Virus record (IMG/VR): IMGVR_UViG_3300036852_000070
Location: 1-44,461 of that record
Source of the DNA: a virus
Direction: 5' to 3' (one strand)
DNA length: 44,461 bases
In this document: piece after piece, positions 5,865 to 13,058 of the stretch
How the letters are laid out: each line of letters begins with the position of its first letter
How positions within the stretch are numbered: the first letter of the stretch is position 1
Position numbers and translations under genes: made by a program
The notes under the pieces: model-generated
Seen by the model: only the letters and a program-made list of their open reading frames with translations
Database searches by the model: none
What the model was told of the DNA's origin: nothing

Positions 5865-6113
5865 GTGACCGACACCACCAACCTGCTGACGGCTCCTCAA
5901 GCCGCCGCGCGGCTGGGGATGCACCGTCACTCGATCGATCGCGTGATTCGCAGCGGACGACTGCACGCCATCCGCATCGGGCGGGAGTACCTGCTCGACG
6001 TAGAGGACGTGGAGGCCTTCGCCCGGACGTACAGCGGGCGGACTGGCCGACCGGCGGGCCGCAAGGACGGCTACCAGCGGACGCGCCGCTGGGGGAAGGC
6101 TCCGGCGGAGTGA
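5865..6113 (+). CDS. excisionase/MerR-type helix-turn-helix protein
   Basis: An 82-residue DNA-binding protein of the excisionase/BldC HTH_17 type: LLTAPQAAARLGMHRHSIDR (about 7-26), then R-S-G-R-L-HAIRIGREYLLDVEDVEAF, the classic recognition helix plus wing. GTG at 5865 follows GGAGA. The 132 nt upstream hold no convincing gene but two hairpins (GCGCAG/CTGCGC and CCCGCC/GGCGGG), so this gene may be separately controlled. With no integrase present, a transcription-regulator or DNA-architecture role is more likely than excision. Confidence 0.8.
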   Translation: MTDTTNLLTAPQAAARLGMHRHSIDRVIRSGRLHAIRIGREYLLDVEDVEAFARTYSGRTGRPAGRKDGYQRTRRWGKAPAE

Positions 6114-6457
6114 CCTACTGCACCATCTGCCGGGAGAATCCTTGCCGCGCCACGGTCGCCCGAGCCATCATGACCGCAGTGCCGATCGCCACGCAGCGGA
6201 TGATGTGGAACCGGCAACTCGAGCAGACATGCCCGACCTGCGGCTGGGAGGAGCCCGCCGGGTTGACCTGCTCGCAGTGCCACCAGCGGACCCTGCCGGA
6301 GGACTGGCACAAGTCCATCCCCGCGCCGGGCCGGACAACCCGCGGGCTTCAGGAGTTCAGGAGAAGCCAGCAGCGTCAGCAAGCCCGAAACAGGACGGAC
6401 CTAACGCCGGGCCTCCCGATGACATCGGATCGCCATCTGGAGGATTCAGGGACGTGA
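6110..6457 (+). CDS. zinc-finger protein with four CxxC-type knuckles
   Basis: A 115-residue protein of unknown function. Cys pairs: CTIC (4-7) with a nearby C, CPTC (about 41-44) and CSQC (about 55-58), suggesting one or two zinc sites. The C-terminal third is basic and Gln/Arg-rich. GTG at 6110 overlaps the upstream stop as GTGA. The frame upstream of this start is also open but is out of frame with the HTH gene and reads as an Arg/Pro-rich shadow, so I place the start here. Confidence 0.65.
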   Translation: MTYCTICRENPCRATVARAIMTAVPIATQRMMWNRQLEQTCPTCGWEEPAGLTCSQCHQRTLPEDWHKSIPAPGRTTRGLQEFRRSQQRQQARNRTDLTPGLPMTSDRHLEDSGT

Positions 6458-6729
6458 GGCCGCTGCTGTCGCTGGTCATCCGTACCGACATCGCCCCGGC
6501 CCTGGACCCGGAGCAGATCGCCGACATGATCAACTTCGCCATGGACCGCGAGTTCACGGGCGGGGTGGTCAACGTCCGGGTGCTGCGGACCGTGGAGGAT
6601 CTGCAAGCCTACGAGAGTGGCCAGATGGTCATGTACCGCAAGCCCGCCCGCAAGGTGGGCAACAAGATCGTGTATGAGCGGGATGGGGTCCGCCATGAAC
6701 TGGAGCAAGAGACACTGTTCGGCGGATAA
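6454..6729 (+). CDS. small protein of unknown function
   Basis: A 91-residue protein starting at GTG 6454 in a GTGA overlap. Layout: a hydrophobic strand, a helix (EQIADMINFAMD), a second strand pair, and a charged C-terminal strand pair. Compact alpha/beta proteins like this are common before phage recombination genes. No motif is recognisable. Its stop codon TAA lies within a TAAGAT box that precedes a strong hairpin. Confidence 0.65.
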   Translation: MRPLLSLVIRTDIAPALDPEQIADMINFAMDREFTGGVVNVRVLRTVEDLQAYESGQMVMYRKPARKVGNKIVYERDGVRHELEQETLFGG

Positions 6730-6733
6730 GATG

Positions 6734-6764
6734 AGTGCCCGGCGGCGCTGACTCGCCGGGCACT
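6734..6764 (+). terminator. strong intergenic hairpin
   Basis: An 11-bp perfect stem, AGTGCCCGGCG (6734-6744) with CGCCGGGCACT (6754-6764), and a 9-nt loop. No U-tract follows. It could be a terminator or attenuator, an mRNA-end protector, or an operator. It lies between TAAGAT (6727-6732) and the ribosome site of the exonuclease. Confidence 0.45.
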
Positions 6765-6782
6765 CGCGCCCCAAGGAGAACC

Positions 6783-7808
6783 GTGGACAAGCATACCGCG
6801 AAAGGCAAGCGACCGGGCCAGAGCCTGAGGCAACTGAAGACTCGGCAGGCGGTGCTAGGCGGTACGGACGCCGCGGCCATCCTTGGGCTGAGCCGCTACC
6901 GCGGCCCATGGGACGTGTTCGCTGAGAAGGCAGGGCTGATCAAGCCGGACCCCACCATGACCGAGGACGCACTCTGGGGACTGCTGCTGGAGCCCGCCAT
7001 CCTGCTGGAGTACCAGCGCCGCACCGATGTTACCATCCTCCCCGCCAAGCGGCTGCGCCGTCACCCGGAGCGCCGCTGGCAGGGTGGCCACGTGGACGGA
7101 CTGGGCAAGGACCGGGTCCTCGAGATGAAGACCCGCGCCAGCGACAACGGCTGGGGTGAGCCGGGCACCGACGAGGTTCCGCCGGACGTGAAGGTACAGG
7201 CAGAGCACTACCTGGCCGTGACGGGCAAGCCGCGAGTGGACATCGCGGTCCTGTTCCGCGGCAGCCGCATGGCCATCTACACCATCTGGGCGGACCAGTC
7301 CATCCTGACGGACCTGACCGAGGAGGAGGCCGAGTGGTGGCATCATCACGTGATCCTTGGCGAGGAGCCCGACTTCGACGGCTCTGCCGCCACCACCGCG
7401 GCGCTCCGCGCCCTGCATCCGTTCGACAGCGGCGAGACACTGGTAGCCCTGCCTCACCAGTACGGGCTCCTGAAGGAGTTCAGTAAGGTACGGGCTCGGT
7501 TGAAGTTCTACCAGCGAGAGGAGGCCACCTTCAAGCAAACGATCATGGCAGCCATGGGTGATGCGGGCACCCTGCTGGCTCCAAACCTGCGCGTCCGTTG
7601 GACCCGTCCGGGGCCGCGCCAAGAGGTAGACTTCCAACGCTACGCGGAGTCGCTGGAGGGTCTGGTAGAGGGTCTGGTATTGGGCACAGTGCCGATCACC
7701 GAGGACCCCCTGGCGACCCGCGCAGCGCTGAAGTCCCTCTACACAACCGAGAAGCCCGGTGTCCCCCAACTCCGGGTCTACGAGAGCAAGGAGAGCCAAC
7801 TTGAGTAA
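6783..7808 (+). CDS. YqaJ-type (lambda-exonuclease-like) recombinase exonuclease
   Basis: A 341-residue predicted 5'-3' double-strand DNA exonuclease of the YqaJ/lambda-exo family. Motifs in order: GGTDAAAILGLS (26-37), GLLLEP (66-71), active-site D105 in GGHVDG, E114-x-K116 in LEMKT, and Q139 in VKVQAEHYL. These form the metal-binding PD-(D/E)xK core. GTG at 6783 is chosen for AAGGAG just upstream. The stop overlaps the RecT start. Exonuclease plus annealing protein is the standard phage homologous-recombination pair, used for concatemer formation and repair. Confidence 0.9.
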   Translation: MDKHTAKGKRPGQSLRQLKTRQAVLGGTDAAAILGLSRYRGPWDVFAEKAGLIKPDPTMTEDALWGLLLEPAILLEYQRRTDVTILPAKRLRRHPERRWQGGHVDGLGKDRVLEMKTRASDNGWGEPGTDEVPPDVKVQAEHYLAVTGKPRVDIAVLFRGSRMAIYTIWADQSILTDLTEEEAEWWHHHVILGEEPDFDGSAATTAALRALHPFDSGETLVALPHQYGLLKEFSKVRARLKFYQREEATFKQTIMAAMGDAGTLLAPNLRVRWTRPGPRQEVDFQRYAESLEGLVEGLVLGTVPITEDPLATRAALKSLYTTEKPGVPQLRVYESKESQLE

Positions 7809-8721
7809 CACGGCCATCGTCCCCCGCGACTACGAGACGCTGCTGGCGCGGAAGGAGGACCGCATCCGGGCGCTGCTGGCAGGCAGCGACCTGACCCCGG
7901 AAGCGTTCATCGGCATGACGGTGCAGGCACTGGCGCGTGACCCGTCCCTGATGGCGCCGGACGTTGATCGCGACAGCCTGATGCTGGCCATCCTGACCAC
8001 CGCGGAGATGGGCCTGACGCCAACCGGGGCGGGCGGTACGCATCTGGTGGCGTACCGCAACAAGCAGACGGGCAAGAAGGACATCCAGCCCATCACGGAC
8101 TGGCGCGGCTTCATCAAGATGGCCATGCGCTCTGGGCAGGTCACCAGCGTGAAGGCCGAGTTGGTCTACGAGGGGGATCAGTTCGAGGTTCAGTTGGGCG
8201 ACGAGCCGCGGCTGTTCCATACCCCCACCCTGGGCACTCCCGGCGAGCCCGAGCGCGGCAACGTCACCCACGTCTACGCGGTGGCGCATCTCGCCAATGG
8301 CGACCGGGTCTTCGAGGTCATGACCGCAGCGGAGGTCAACGCCGTTCGGGACCGAACCCGCGTGTCCGACAAGTCCCCATGGGTGACGGATCCCGGCGAG
8401 ATGGCCCGCAAGACCGTCATCCGCCGCCTGTTCAAGTACCTGCCGGTGGCGGTCAACCCCGTCATGCTGGCGGCGCTGGAACGGGAGGATGCGCTCGAGG
8501 CGCAACTGCCCGCGGTCACAGTGGCGCGGCCTACCAATCGCCAGCAGCGGCTCCTGACACACGCTACGGGCGCAGCGGTTACTGAGGTCCTCGCTGAGGG
8601 CGACGGCAAGGGCGAGGAGGCACCGGGAGAGGCGACCCCTCCAGCGGACTCCAGCGCGGATTCAGGGAGCCCTGAGGCGGTAGTTGACGATGGGCTGCCG
8701 CCGATGGCGCCCAAGTCATGA
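7801..8721 (+). CDS. recT: RecT-type single-strand annealing protein
   Basis: A 306-residue RecT-family protein that coats single-stranded DNA and anneals complementary strands, acting with the upstream exonuclease. Recognisable blocks: LMLAILTTAEMGLTPTG (about 59-75), the HLVAYRNK-TGKKDIQPITDWRGF segment, and MARKTVIRRLFKYLPV (about 201-216). The C-terminal 50 residues are Ala/Gly/Glu-rich and disordered, common in the family. TTG at 7801 lies inside the last codons of the exonuclease gene, so translation is probably coupled. Confidence 0.92.
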   Translation: MSNTAIVPRDYETLLARKEDRIRALLAGSDLTPEAFIGMTVQALARDPSLMAPDVDRDSLMLAILTTAEMGLTPTGAGGTHLVAYRNKQTGKKDIQPITDWRGFIKMAMRSGQVTSVKAELVYEGDQFEVQLGDEPRLFHTPTLGTPGEPERGNVTHVYAVAHLANGDRVFEVMTAAEVNAVRDRTRVSDKSPWVTDPGEMARKTVIRRLFKYLPVAVNPVMLAALEREDALEAQLPAVTVARPTNRQQRLLTHATGAAVTEVLAEGDGKGEEAPGEATPPADSSADSGSPEAVVDDGLPPMAPKS

Positions 8722-9002
8722 CGGGGCCGTGGGGCAAGGCGCTGTTCGACAACGCCGATCGCGGCCTGAAGGCGATGACGGACGATGAGCGCGACATGAT
8801 CAGCGAGATGCTGCAAGCCACCGGCCAGGCCCTGCTGACAATGGCCGAGTCTGTCCGCGCCAAGGAGGACGACAAGGTGGGGGAGTTGCTGGAGGCGGCG
8901 CTGCCGGTCATGGAGATGATGGTGGCGGCGCGGGTCATCGCCCACGCGCAAGTCCACGGTGCCGATGTCTTGGACGAGACGTTCAAGGTGAGCGACAACT
9001 GA
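8718..9002 (+). CDS. small acidic helical protein
   Basis: A 94-residue protein, mainly amphipathic helices rich in Glu, Met and Ala, starting in an ATGA overlap with recT. It ends in a TGATG overlap with the HNH gene. No family recognised. Its place between RecT and an HNH nuclease suggests a DNA-metabolism accessory, but this is context only. Confidence 0.65.
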   Translation: MTGPWGKALFDNADRGLKAMTDDERDMISEMLQATGQALLTMAESVRAKEDDKVGELLEAALPVMEMMVAARVIAHAQVHGADVLDETFKVSDN

Positions 9003-9328
9003 TGCGCGCCGACGGCGTCACCCCCGCTCTGCGGCAGGAGGTCCTGGAGCGCGATGGTTTCCGCTGCGTGGCACCGCGCATCGCTGGGGTGGCAGCGGGC
9101 TACTGCCGCAACCGCTGGAACGACACGGTCATCACCTCTGGGCGCTACCCGGAGTTCGCTCTGACTCTGGACCACGTCAAGGACCAGCCCCGGATGGGCA
9201 AGCGGGCACCCAGCGACCGCAAGCATCTGGTGACCCTGTGCTGGCACCACCACCTCAACGGCTGGGCCACCGCCCACCGGCCAGAACTGCGCGCCTACAT
9301 CGCGCTGGCAGAAGGAGCCGCGACGTGA
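9002..9328 (+). CDS. HNH endonuclease (compact, non-mobile type)
   Basis: A 108-residue HNH-like nuclease. It begins with the VLERDGFRCVAP block typical of HNH folds, has LTLDHVKDQPRMG (catalytic His region, about 57-69), and ends with LVTLCWHHHLNG. It lacks the basic DNA-binding repeats of the three insertion-type HNH proteins here and is embedded in overlapping genes (TGATG upstream, GTGA downstream). It looks like a resident nuclease of the recombination/replication module rather than an insertion. Confidence 0.75.
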   Translation: MRADGVTPALRQEVLERDGFRCVAPRIAGVAAGYCRNRWNDTVITSGRYPEFALTLDHVKDQPRMGKRAPSDRKHLVTLCWHHHLNGWATAHRPELRAYIALAEGAAT

Positions 9329-9600
9329 ACGACGAGGAAGAGACCCCCACCAATGGGGACGAGCCGCTGGCGGAGATCACGCTGTCCCCGACCACCCTGG
9401 ACATCGTGGAGACCGGGCGGCTGATGATCAACGTGGAAGGCGCAGGAGCCACCATCCCGCGGCTGATGATCTACAACGTCCCCGAGCAGGTGTGGATTCC
9501 CATTCTGCTGGCCGCGGGCGAGTGGGTCCTGTACCAGCCTGCCAAGCACAAGACCATGCCGCGGTTGGTGGTGCCGCCCGGCTACGGGAACCCATCATGA
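9325..9600 (+). CDS. small protein of unknown function
   Basis: A 91-residue protein starting at GTG 9325 in a GTGA overlap. After an acidic N-terminus it is mostly short beta strands (EITLSPTTLDIVETGRL and following), ending with a Pro/Gly-rich tail. It resembles a small beta-barrel or sandwich but I cannot name it. It overlaps the next gene as ATGA. Confidence 0.65.
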   Translation: MNDEEETPTNGDEPLAEITLSPTTLDIVETGRLMINVEGAGATIPRLMIYNVPEQVWIPILLAAGEWVLYQPAKHKTMPRLVVPPGYGNPS

Positions 9601-9911
9601 TTGATGTCTATGGGCACTGCACCAACTGCCACCGTGAATTCGAACCGCGGGAAGGCAATACGCTCTGTCCGGATTGTGCGCGAGCATATGTGGCAGGGAT
9701 CCGCCGGGCTGGCGGGGATGACCTAACGGGAGCGTGGCAGCGCGGAAGGGAGCGCGGCAGGTTCGAAGTCTCGGGCGGGGACTGGGGTGAATGGGGCCGC
9801 GAGCATGAGAATCGTCGTCTGCGGGACCTGTTCTTCAACCGCTTGGACCATGGGTTTGAGACATTCGCCGATGTCGTCAATGCGCTCTGGCCAGATGGTG
9901 GTGACCCATGA
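9597..9911 (+). CDS. zinc-ribbon protein
   Basis: A 104-residue protein beginning with a clear zinc ribbon: CTNC (8-11) and CPDC (24-27). The remainder is charged, with Trp-Gly-Glu-rich and helical segments. The ATG at 9597 overlaps the upstream stop codon and places the ribbon at the extreme N-terminus. Likely nucleic-acid binding. No catalytic motif. Confidence 0.7.
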   Translation: MIDVYGHCTNCHREFEPREGNTLCPDCARAYVAGIRRAGGDDLTGAWQRGRERGRFEVSGGDWGEWGREHENRRLRDLFFNRLDHGFETFADVVNALWPDGGDP

Positions 9912-10471
9912 GAAGCGCCATGGTCAAGCCTGAGTTCTGGTCTGACGAGGTGACCGGCGAACTGGTGGACCCCGGAGACCCGGCCCTGTTCTACATCGGC
10001 CTGTGGCAGATGTGCGACGACACGGGCTACTTCAAGTGGACGGCCAAGGAAGCCGCGGCCTTCCTCTACCCGTTCTTGGGAGTCAGGGAGCGCATGGCGG
10101 CTGTCGAGGCCAACATGGCCAGGTTGGTGAAGGCCAAGCGGGTCCGGCTGTTCAAGTGTGGCCACGGAGTCATTCCGTCCTACACGCGCCACCAGCGCTT
10201 TGTGGCGGCCTACCGCAAGTCATCCAGGATCCAATCCGAGCATGTCGCCCATCGTGCTGGACCGCGGTCGCCCGCGGTTGACCGCTTCCGACCGCAACCT
10301 CAACCCCACTCAACCCCAGCCTCAACCCCACTCATCTCAAATGCGCACGCGCAGGAGAACGAGAACGGAACGTTGTCCAGGGAGCAGATCCAAGCGTTCA
10401 TCGATGACCCCACCATCAGCGAGGCGGCACGCAAGGCGTACCGGAAGGCGCTGTCGAAGGTGGAGCCATGA
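9908..10471 (+). CDS. replication initiator / organiser-like protein
   Basis: A 187-residue protein whose N-terminus, VKPEFWSDEVTGEL followed by ALFYIGLWQMCDDTGYFK, matches the pattern of phage replisome-organiser or initiator proteins with a winged-helix DNA-binding domain. The middle is a Pro/Gln/Ser-rich linker (about 125-150). The C-terminal 35 residues form a helix with a S-R-E-Q-I-QAFID motif. Such proteins bind the phage origin and recruit host helicase. No phage helicase or polymerase is visible, which fits dependence on the host replisome. Confidence 0.65.
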   Translation: MRSAMVKPEFWSDEVTGELVDPGDPALFYIGLWQMCDDTGYFKWTAKEAAAFLYPFLGVRERMAAVEANMARLVKAKRVRLFKCGHGVIPSYTRHQRFVAAYRKSSRIQSEHVAHRAGPRSPAVDRFRPQPQPHSTPASTPLISNAHAQENENGTLSREQIQAFIDDPTISEAARKAYRKALSKVEP

Positions 10472-10815
10472 GGCAGCCCGAATGGCAGGCAGCCTTGTCG
10501 GAGATCCAGTTCCAGAATCAGGTGACCGCGCTGGCGGAGATCTACGGTTGGAACTGGGTGCACTTCCGCCCCGGCAAGACCCCCGGCGGCTGGCGCACCC
10601 CCAGCCAAGGCACCATGGCACGGGGCTGGCCGGACCTGTTCATGGTCCGGGTGCGCAACGGCGAGAAGCGGACCATGGTGGTGGAGTTGAAGCGCGAAGG
10701 CGGTAAGCCGACCGTGGACCAACTGCGGGTGTTCGCCATCCTCGACGCGGCGGGTTACGACTGCCGAGTGTGGGAGCCCAAGGACTGGCCGCACATCGAG
10801 GCAGCGCTGAAGTGA
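10468..10815 (+). CDS. VRR-NUC domain nuclease
   Basis: A 115-residue stand-alone VRR-NUC nuclease of the PD-(D/E)xK superfamily. Motifs: E12 region EIQFQNQV, the GWPDLFMVR block (active-site Asp, about 53-61), and VVELKREGGKPTVDQ (Glu-x-Lys, about 71-85). Phage members cut branched DNA or act in Holliday-junction resolution; that activity is family knowledge. ATG at 10468 overlaps the upstream stop as ATGA. Confidence 0.88.
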   Translation: MRQPEWQAALSEIQFQNQVTALAEIYGWNWVHFRPGKTPGGWRTPSQGTMARGWPDLFMVRVRNGEKRTMVVELKREGGKPTVDQLRVFAILDAAGYDCRVWEPKDWPHIEAALK

Positions 10816-11015
10816 TGGGTTGGCTAGACGGCATGAGCAACGAGGAACGCCGCAGGCACCACAAGGCGCAGGACCCGGACCAGCCGCACCGCTTCCGTGG
10901 GCGGAAGTTGACCACCGCCAAAGCCGCCGACGACTACATCCGCTGGTACGCCAAACTAGAGCCCCGGCCCTGCCACATCTGCGGCGGCAGCAGCGGCGAC
11001 TGGAAGCACCTATGA
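10815..11015 (+). CDS. small protein with C-terminal CxxC
   Basis: A 66-residue basic protein. The N-terminus is Arg/His-rich, followed by a helical segment, and the end carries CHICGG. Start at 10815 is set by a TGATG overlap and end by an ATGA overlap with the next gene. Not recognised. Confidence 0.62.
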   Translation: MGWLDGMSNEERRRHHKAQDPDQPHRFRGRKLTTAKAADDYIRWYAKLEPRPCHICGGSSGDWKHL

Positions 11016-11221
11016 GCGATCCCGAGTGGCTGGTCAGCCTGCGGGCCGCGGCACAAGGCCCGGACCGACCGTTCCGCGGCGGACCAGTGCCCCACCAATG
11101 CCCCGGCTACCCCGGCGGCACCTGCCTGACGGTGATACCGGGCGAGCGGTCGCTCTGTCAGTTCTGCAAGCGGACACTGCGCCGCCAGACGCAGGCCATC
11201 ATCGAGAGGAGAACCCGTTGA
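11012..11221 (+). CDS. small Cys-containing protein
   Basis: A 69-residue protein with four Cys (CPGYPGGTC, then CQFC) arranged as a possible zinc site, followed by a basic C-terminal helix. ATG at 11012 overlaps the stop of the previous gene. The stop at 11219-11221 overlaps the TTG start of the ParB-like gene. Possibly a nucleic-acid-binding accessory. Confidence 0.62.
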   Translation: MSDPEWLVSLRAAAQGPDRPFRGGPVPHQCPGYPGGTCLTVIPGERSLCQFCKRTLRRQTQAIIERRTR

Positions 11222-12012
11222 ACGACATCGCGATCATTGAGCGCCGTCCGATCGAGTCCCTGAAGAGGCACCCGGACAACCCGCGGCTGGGGGACGTGGA
11301 CGCCATCAAGGAATCCATCCGGGTGAACGGCTGGCACGGCGCAGTCGTTATCCAGCATGGTACGGACTACATCCTCGCCGGGAATCACCGGACGGAGGCC
11401 GCGCTGGAGTTGTACAAGGGCAACTTCGAGCCGTCCGACGACCAGTCCGAGCAGGACTACGAGAACGAGAAGGCCAAGTGGAAGGCGCTGCTGGCGCGGC
11501 TCCCGGTCCACGTGATGGAAGTGACCGAGGATACCGCCCGGCGGATCCTGCTGGCGGACAACAAGACCAGCGACCTTGCCACCTACGATGACCTGAAGTT
11601 GCTGCGGCTGACCGCGCAGGTGGGCGATCCGGAGACCGCCATCCAGATCATCACGGACCCGAACTCCAACGCTGACGAGGTCGCGGAGGCGCTGCGGGTG
11701 CTGGCGACCAAACCCAAGAAGGGCGCGCTGAGGGGCACCGGCTACAAGCAGGAGGACGTTGAGCAACTGGCGCTGGCGCTGGAAGGCGGGATGCCGCAGG
11801 AGTGGGGCAGTCAGGGCACCGCGGCGGAAGCCAAGGAACGCTACGAGGCTTCCGGGCTGCGGCAGTTCGTCCTGATTATGAGCGCTGAGGAGTACGATAG
11901 GGTCCTGCCGCTGCTGCGGGAGATCGGCGACAAGCACGGCCTCGAGACCAACACCGATGTGTTCATGTGGCTGCTGGAACGGTACGGTCAGCCCACCGCA
12001 GCCACCGCTTGA
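11218..12012 (+). CDS. ParB-like (ParB/Srx superfamily) protein
   Basis: A 264-residue protein with an N-terminal ParB/sulfiredoxin-type domain: ...SLKRHPDNPRLGD (about 14-26), I-x-E-S-I-R-x-NGW (about 30-39) and the diagnostic AGNHRTEAA (54-62). The C-terminal half is helical with an acidic insert. ParB-like domains bind nucleotide and DNA, and in phages often accompany DNA methylation or base-modification genes. TTG at 11218 follows AGGAG. It is the last gene before promoter 3 and adjoins the hypermodification cassette. A role in DNA partition, transcription or modification targeting cannot be separated from sequence. Confidence 0.8.
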   Translation: MNDIAIIERRPIESLKRHPDNPRLGDVDAIKESIRVNGWHGAVVIQHGTDYILAGNHRTEAALELYKGNFEPSDDQSEQDYENEKAKWKALLARLPVHVMEVTEDTARRILLADNKTSDLATYDDLKLLRLTAQVGDPETAIQIITDPNSNADEVAEALRVLATKPKKGALRGTGYKQEDVEQLALALEGGMPQEWGSQGTAAEAKERYEASGLRQFVLIMSAEEYDRVLPLLREIGDKHGLETNTDVFMWLLERYGQPTAATA

Positions 12013-12020
12013 AGAGGGGC

Positions 12021-12049
12021 TTTACAACCGCCGCGCGAACCGCCATACT
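12021..12049 (+). promoter_or_regulatory. promoter 3 (hypermodification unit)
   Basis: TTTACA at 12021-12026, 17-bp spacer, CATACT at 12044-12049, then GAACGC. It shares the flanks of promoters 1, 2 and 4 and lies 8 nt after the ParB-like gene. The following gene has AAGGAG before its ATG at 12072. Confidence 0.82.
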
Positions 12050-12071
12050 GAACGCTTCGAAGGAGAACCGA

Positions 12072-12554
12072 ATGACCATCGCAACCGACCAGTGGCACTG
12101 CGTGAAGTGCAAGAACCCCCGCCTGATCGAACATGCGCTGCCGCCGCTGAAGCCGAGCCTGACCGGGCGCTACATGGTGGGCAAGTGCCGCACCTGTCGC
12201 AGCATGGCGTTCTTCGAGCAGGGTCCAGCCCGCGTGGCCCGCGACCCGCAACTGGGAGAGCGGCTGAAGGAGCACGGCATGAAGGCCGCGGCCTCCTATC
12301 AGGCCAGCCTCAACCCGGAGTGGAGCGCCAAGGTGGACGCCACCATCACGGCGCTGGCGCTGTCCCGCCGGGAGTTCACCAGCGAGGACATCACCGCCAA
12401 CGTGGGCATGCCGCCCAGCGGCTCCGGATCCGCGGTGGGCGCGCGGGTCAACGCCGCGGCCCGCAGCGGGCGCATCGTCTGGACGGGTAAGATGGCAAAG
12501 GCGCAGCGGCCAAATCAACATGCGGCCCTCCTCAAGTTGTGGCGAGGCGCGTAA
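12072..12554 (+). CDS. zinc-ribbon plus winged-helix protein with a replaced 3' end
   Basis: A 160-residue predicted DNA-binding protein. An N-terminal zinc ribbon (CVKC at 10-13, CRTC near 39-42) is followed by a helical linker and a C-terminal winged helix (FTSEDITANVGMP, VGARVNAAARSGRIVWTG). The last ten residues read AALLKLWRGA. Nearly the same peptide, AALLKVWRGA, ends the inserted HNH gene just downstream, with different codons at almost every degenerate position. I infer that this 3' end came with the HNH insertion and that the original end now lies at 13026-13058. First gene after promoter 3, so possibly a regulator of the cassette. Confidence 0.7.
   Translation: MTIATDQWHCVKCKNPRLIEHALPPLKPSLTGRYMVGKCRTCRSMAFFEQGPARVARDPQLGERLKEHGMKAAASYQASLNPEWSAKVDATITALALSRREFTSEDITANVGMPPSGSGSAVGARVNAAARSGRIVWTGKMAKAQRPNQHAALLKLWRGA
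12522..12554 (+). other. recoded copy of a gene 3' end
   Basis: Codons for AALLKLWRGA plus stop. Compared with 13026-13058, nine of ten residues are the same. Six of the eight degenerate codons of those residues differ: two Ala, two Leu, one Arg and one Gly; one Lys and the final Ala are unchanged. The stop also differs, TAA against TGA. Confidence 0.75.
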
Positions 12555-13058
12555 ATGCCAAGAGGATGGAAGAAAGGTAAGGCGTTGAGCGCCGACCATC
12601 GGGCCGCGATTGGCCGCGCGATGATCGGGAAGCGCAATGCGGCTGGCGCAGTCCGGAGCCCAGACCACCTGGCTGCCCTGGCAGCCGCAAACAATGGCCG
12701 CCTGATGACCTTTGAGCAGCGTCTTGCGCACCGTGTTCGCCAGCACCGCGGCGAGATAGAACGGTTCGCTCGCCACGTTGAGTGGCGCGGGGCCTGCCTT
12801 ATCTGGACGGGCAGCGTGCACAGCGGCGGGTACGGCCAGTTCAAGAATGACCACGGTAAGATGGTCGCCGCCCACCGATGGATCTACATCTGGTGGATGG
12901 GGCCGATCGCGGAAGGGTTGGAAGTGGACCATCTGTGCGAGCACAAGTTGTGCGTGCTACCATTGCACCTGGAGGCGGTCACGCCAAAGGAGAACATCCG
13001 GCGCTACTGGGCTAACCGCCGTGACGCCGCGCTGCTGAAGGTCTGGAGGGGAGCGTGA
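12555..13058 (+). CDS. HNH endonuclease inserted at a gene 3' end
   Basis: A 167-residue HNH nuclease. The N-terminal 60 residues are basic with repeated LSADHRAAIGRAM / RSPDHLAALAAAN motifs, like modular homing-nuclease DNA-binding repeats. The nuclease core has RGACLIWTG (about 76-84), GYGQF, AHRWIYIWWMG, then VDHLCEHKLCVLPLHLEAVTPKEN (about 119-142), the HNH_3-type catalytic block. The last ten residues (AALLKVWRGA) are not nuclease sequence but the displaced end of the upstream gene fused in frame. The GTGA overlap with the dioxygenase gene is carried by this fused tail. Confidence 0.85.
   Translation: MPRGWKKGKALSADHRAAIGRAMIGKRNAAGAVRSPDHLAALAAANNGRLMTFEQRLAHRVRQHRGEIERFARHVEWRGACLIWTGSVHSGGYGQFKNDHGKMVAAHRWIYIWWMGPIAEGLEVDHLCEHKLCVLPLHLEAVTPKENIRRYWANRRDAALLKVWRGA
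13026..13058 (+). other. displaced native 3' end fused to the HNH gene
   Basis: Codes AALLKVWRGA and a TGA that overlaps the next start as GTGA, the usual junction in this genome. Its Leu codons are CTG, the common choice here, whereas the upstream copy uses CTC. Both points suggest this is the original end of the winged-helix gene. Confidence 0.65.

Noticed and set aside
5729-6109. Long open frame upstream of the zinc-finger gene at 6110
   Set aside because: It runs through the excisionase-like HTH gene in another frame and is Arg/Pro-rich. Only the part from GTG 6110 looks like a protein.
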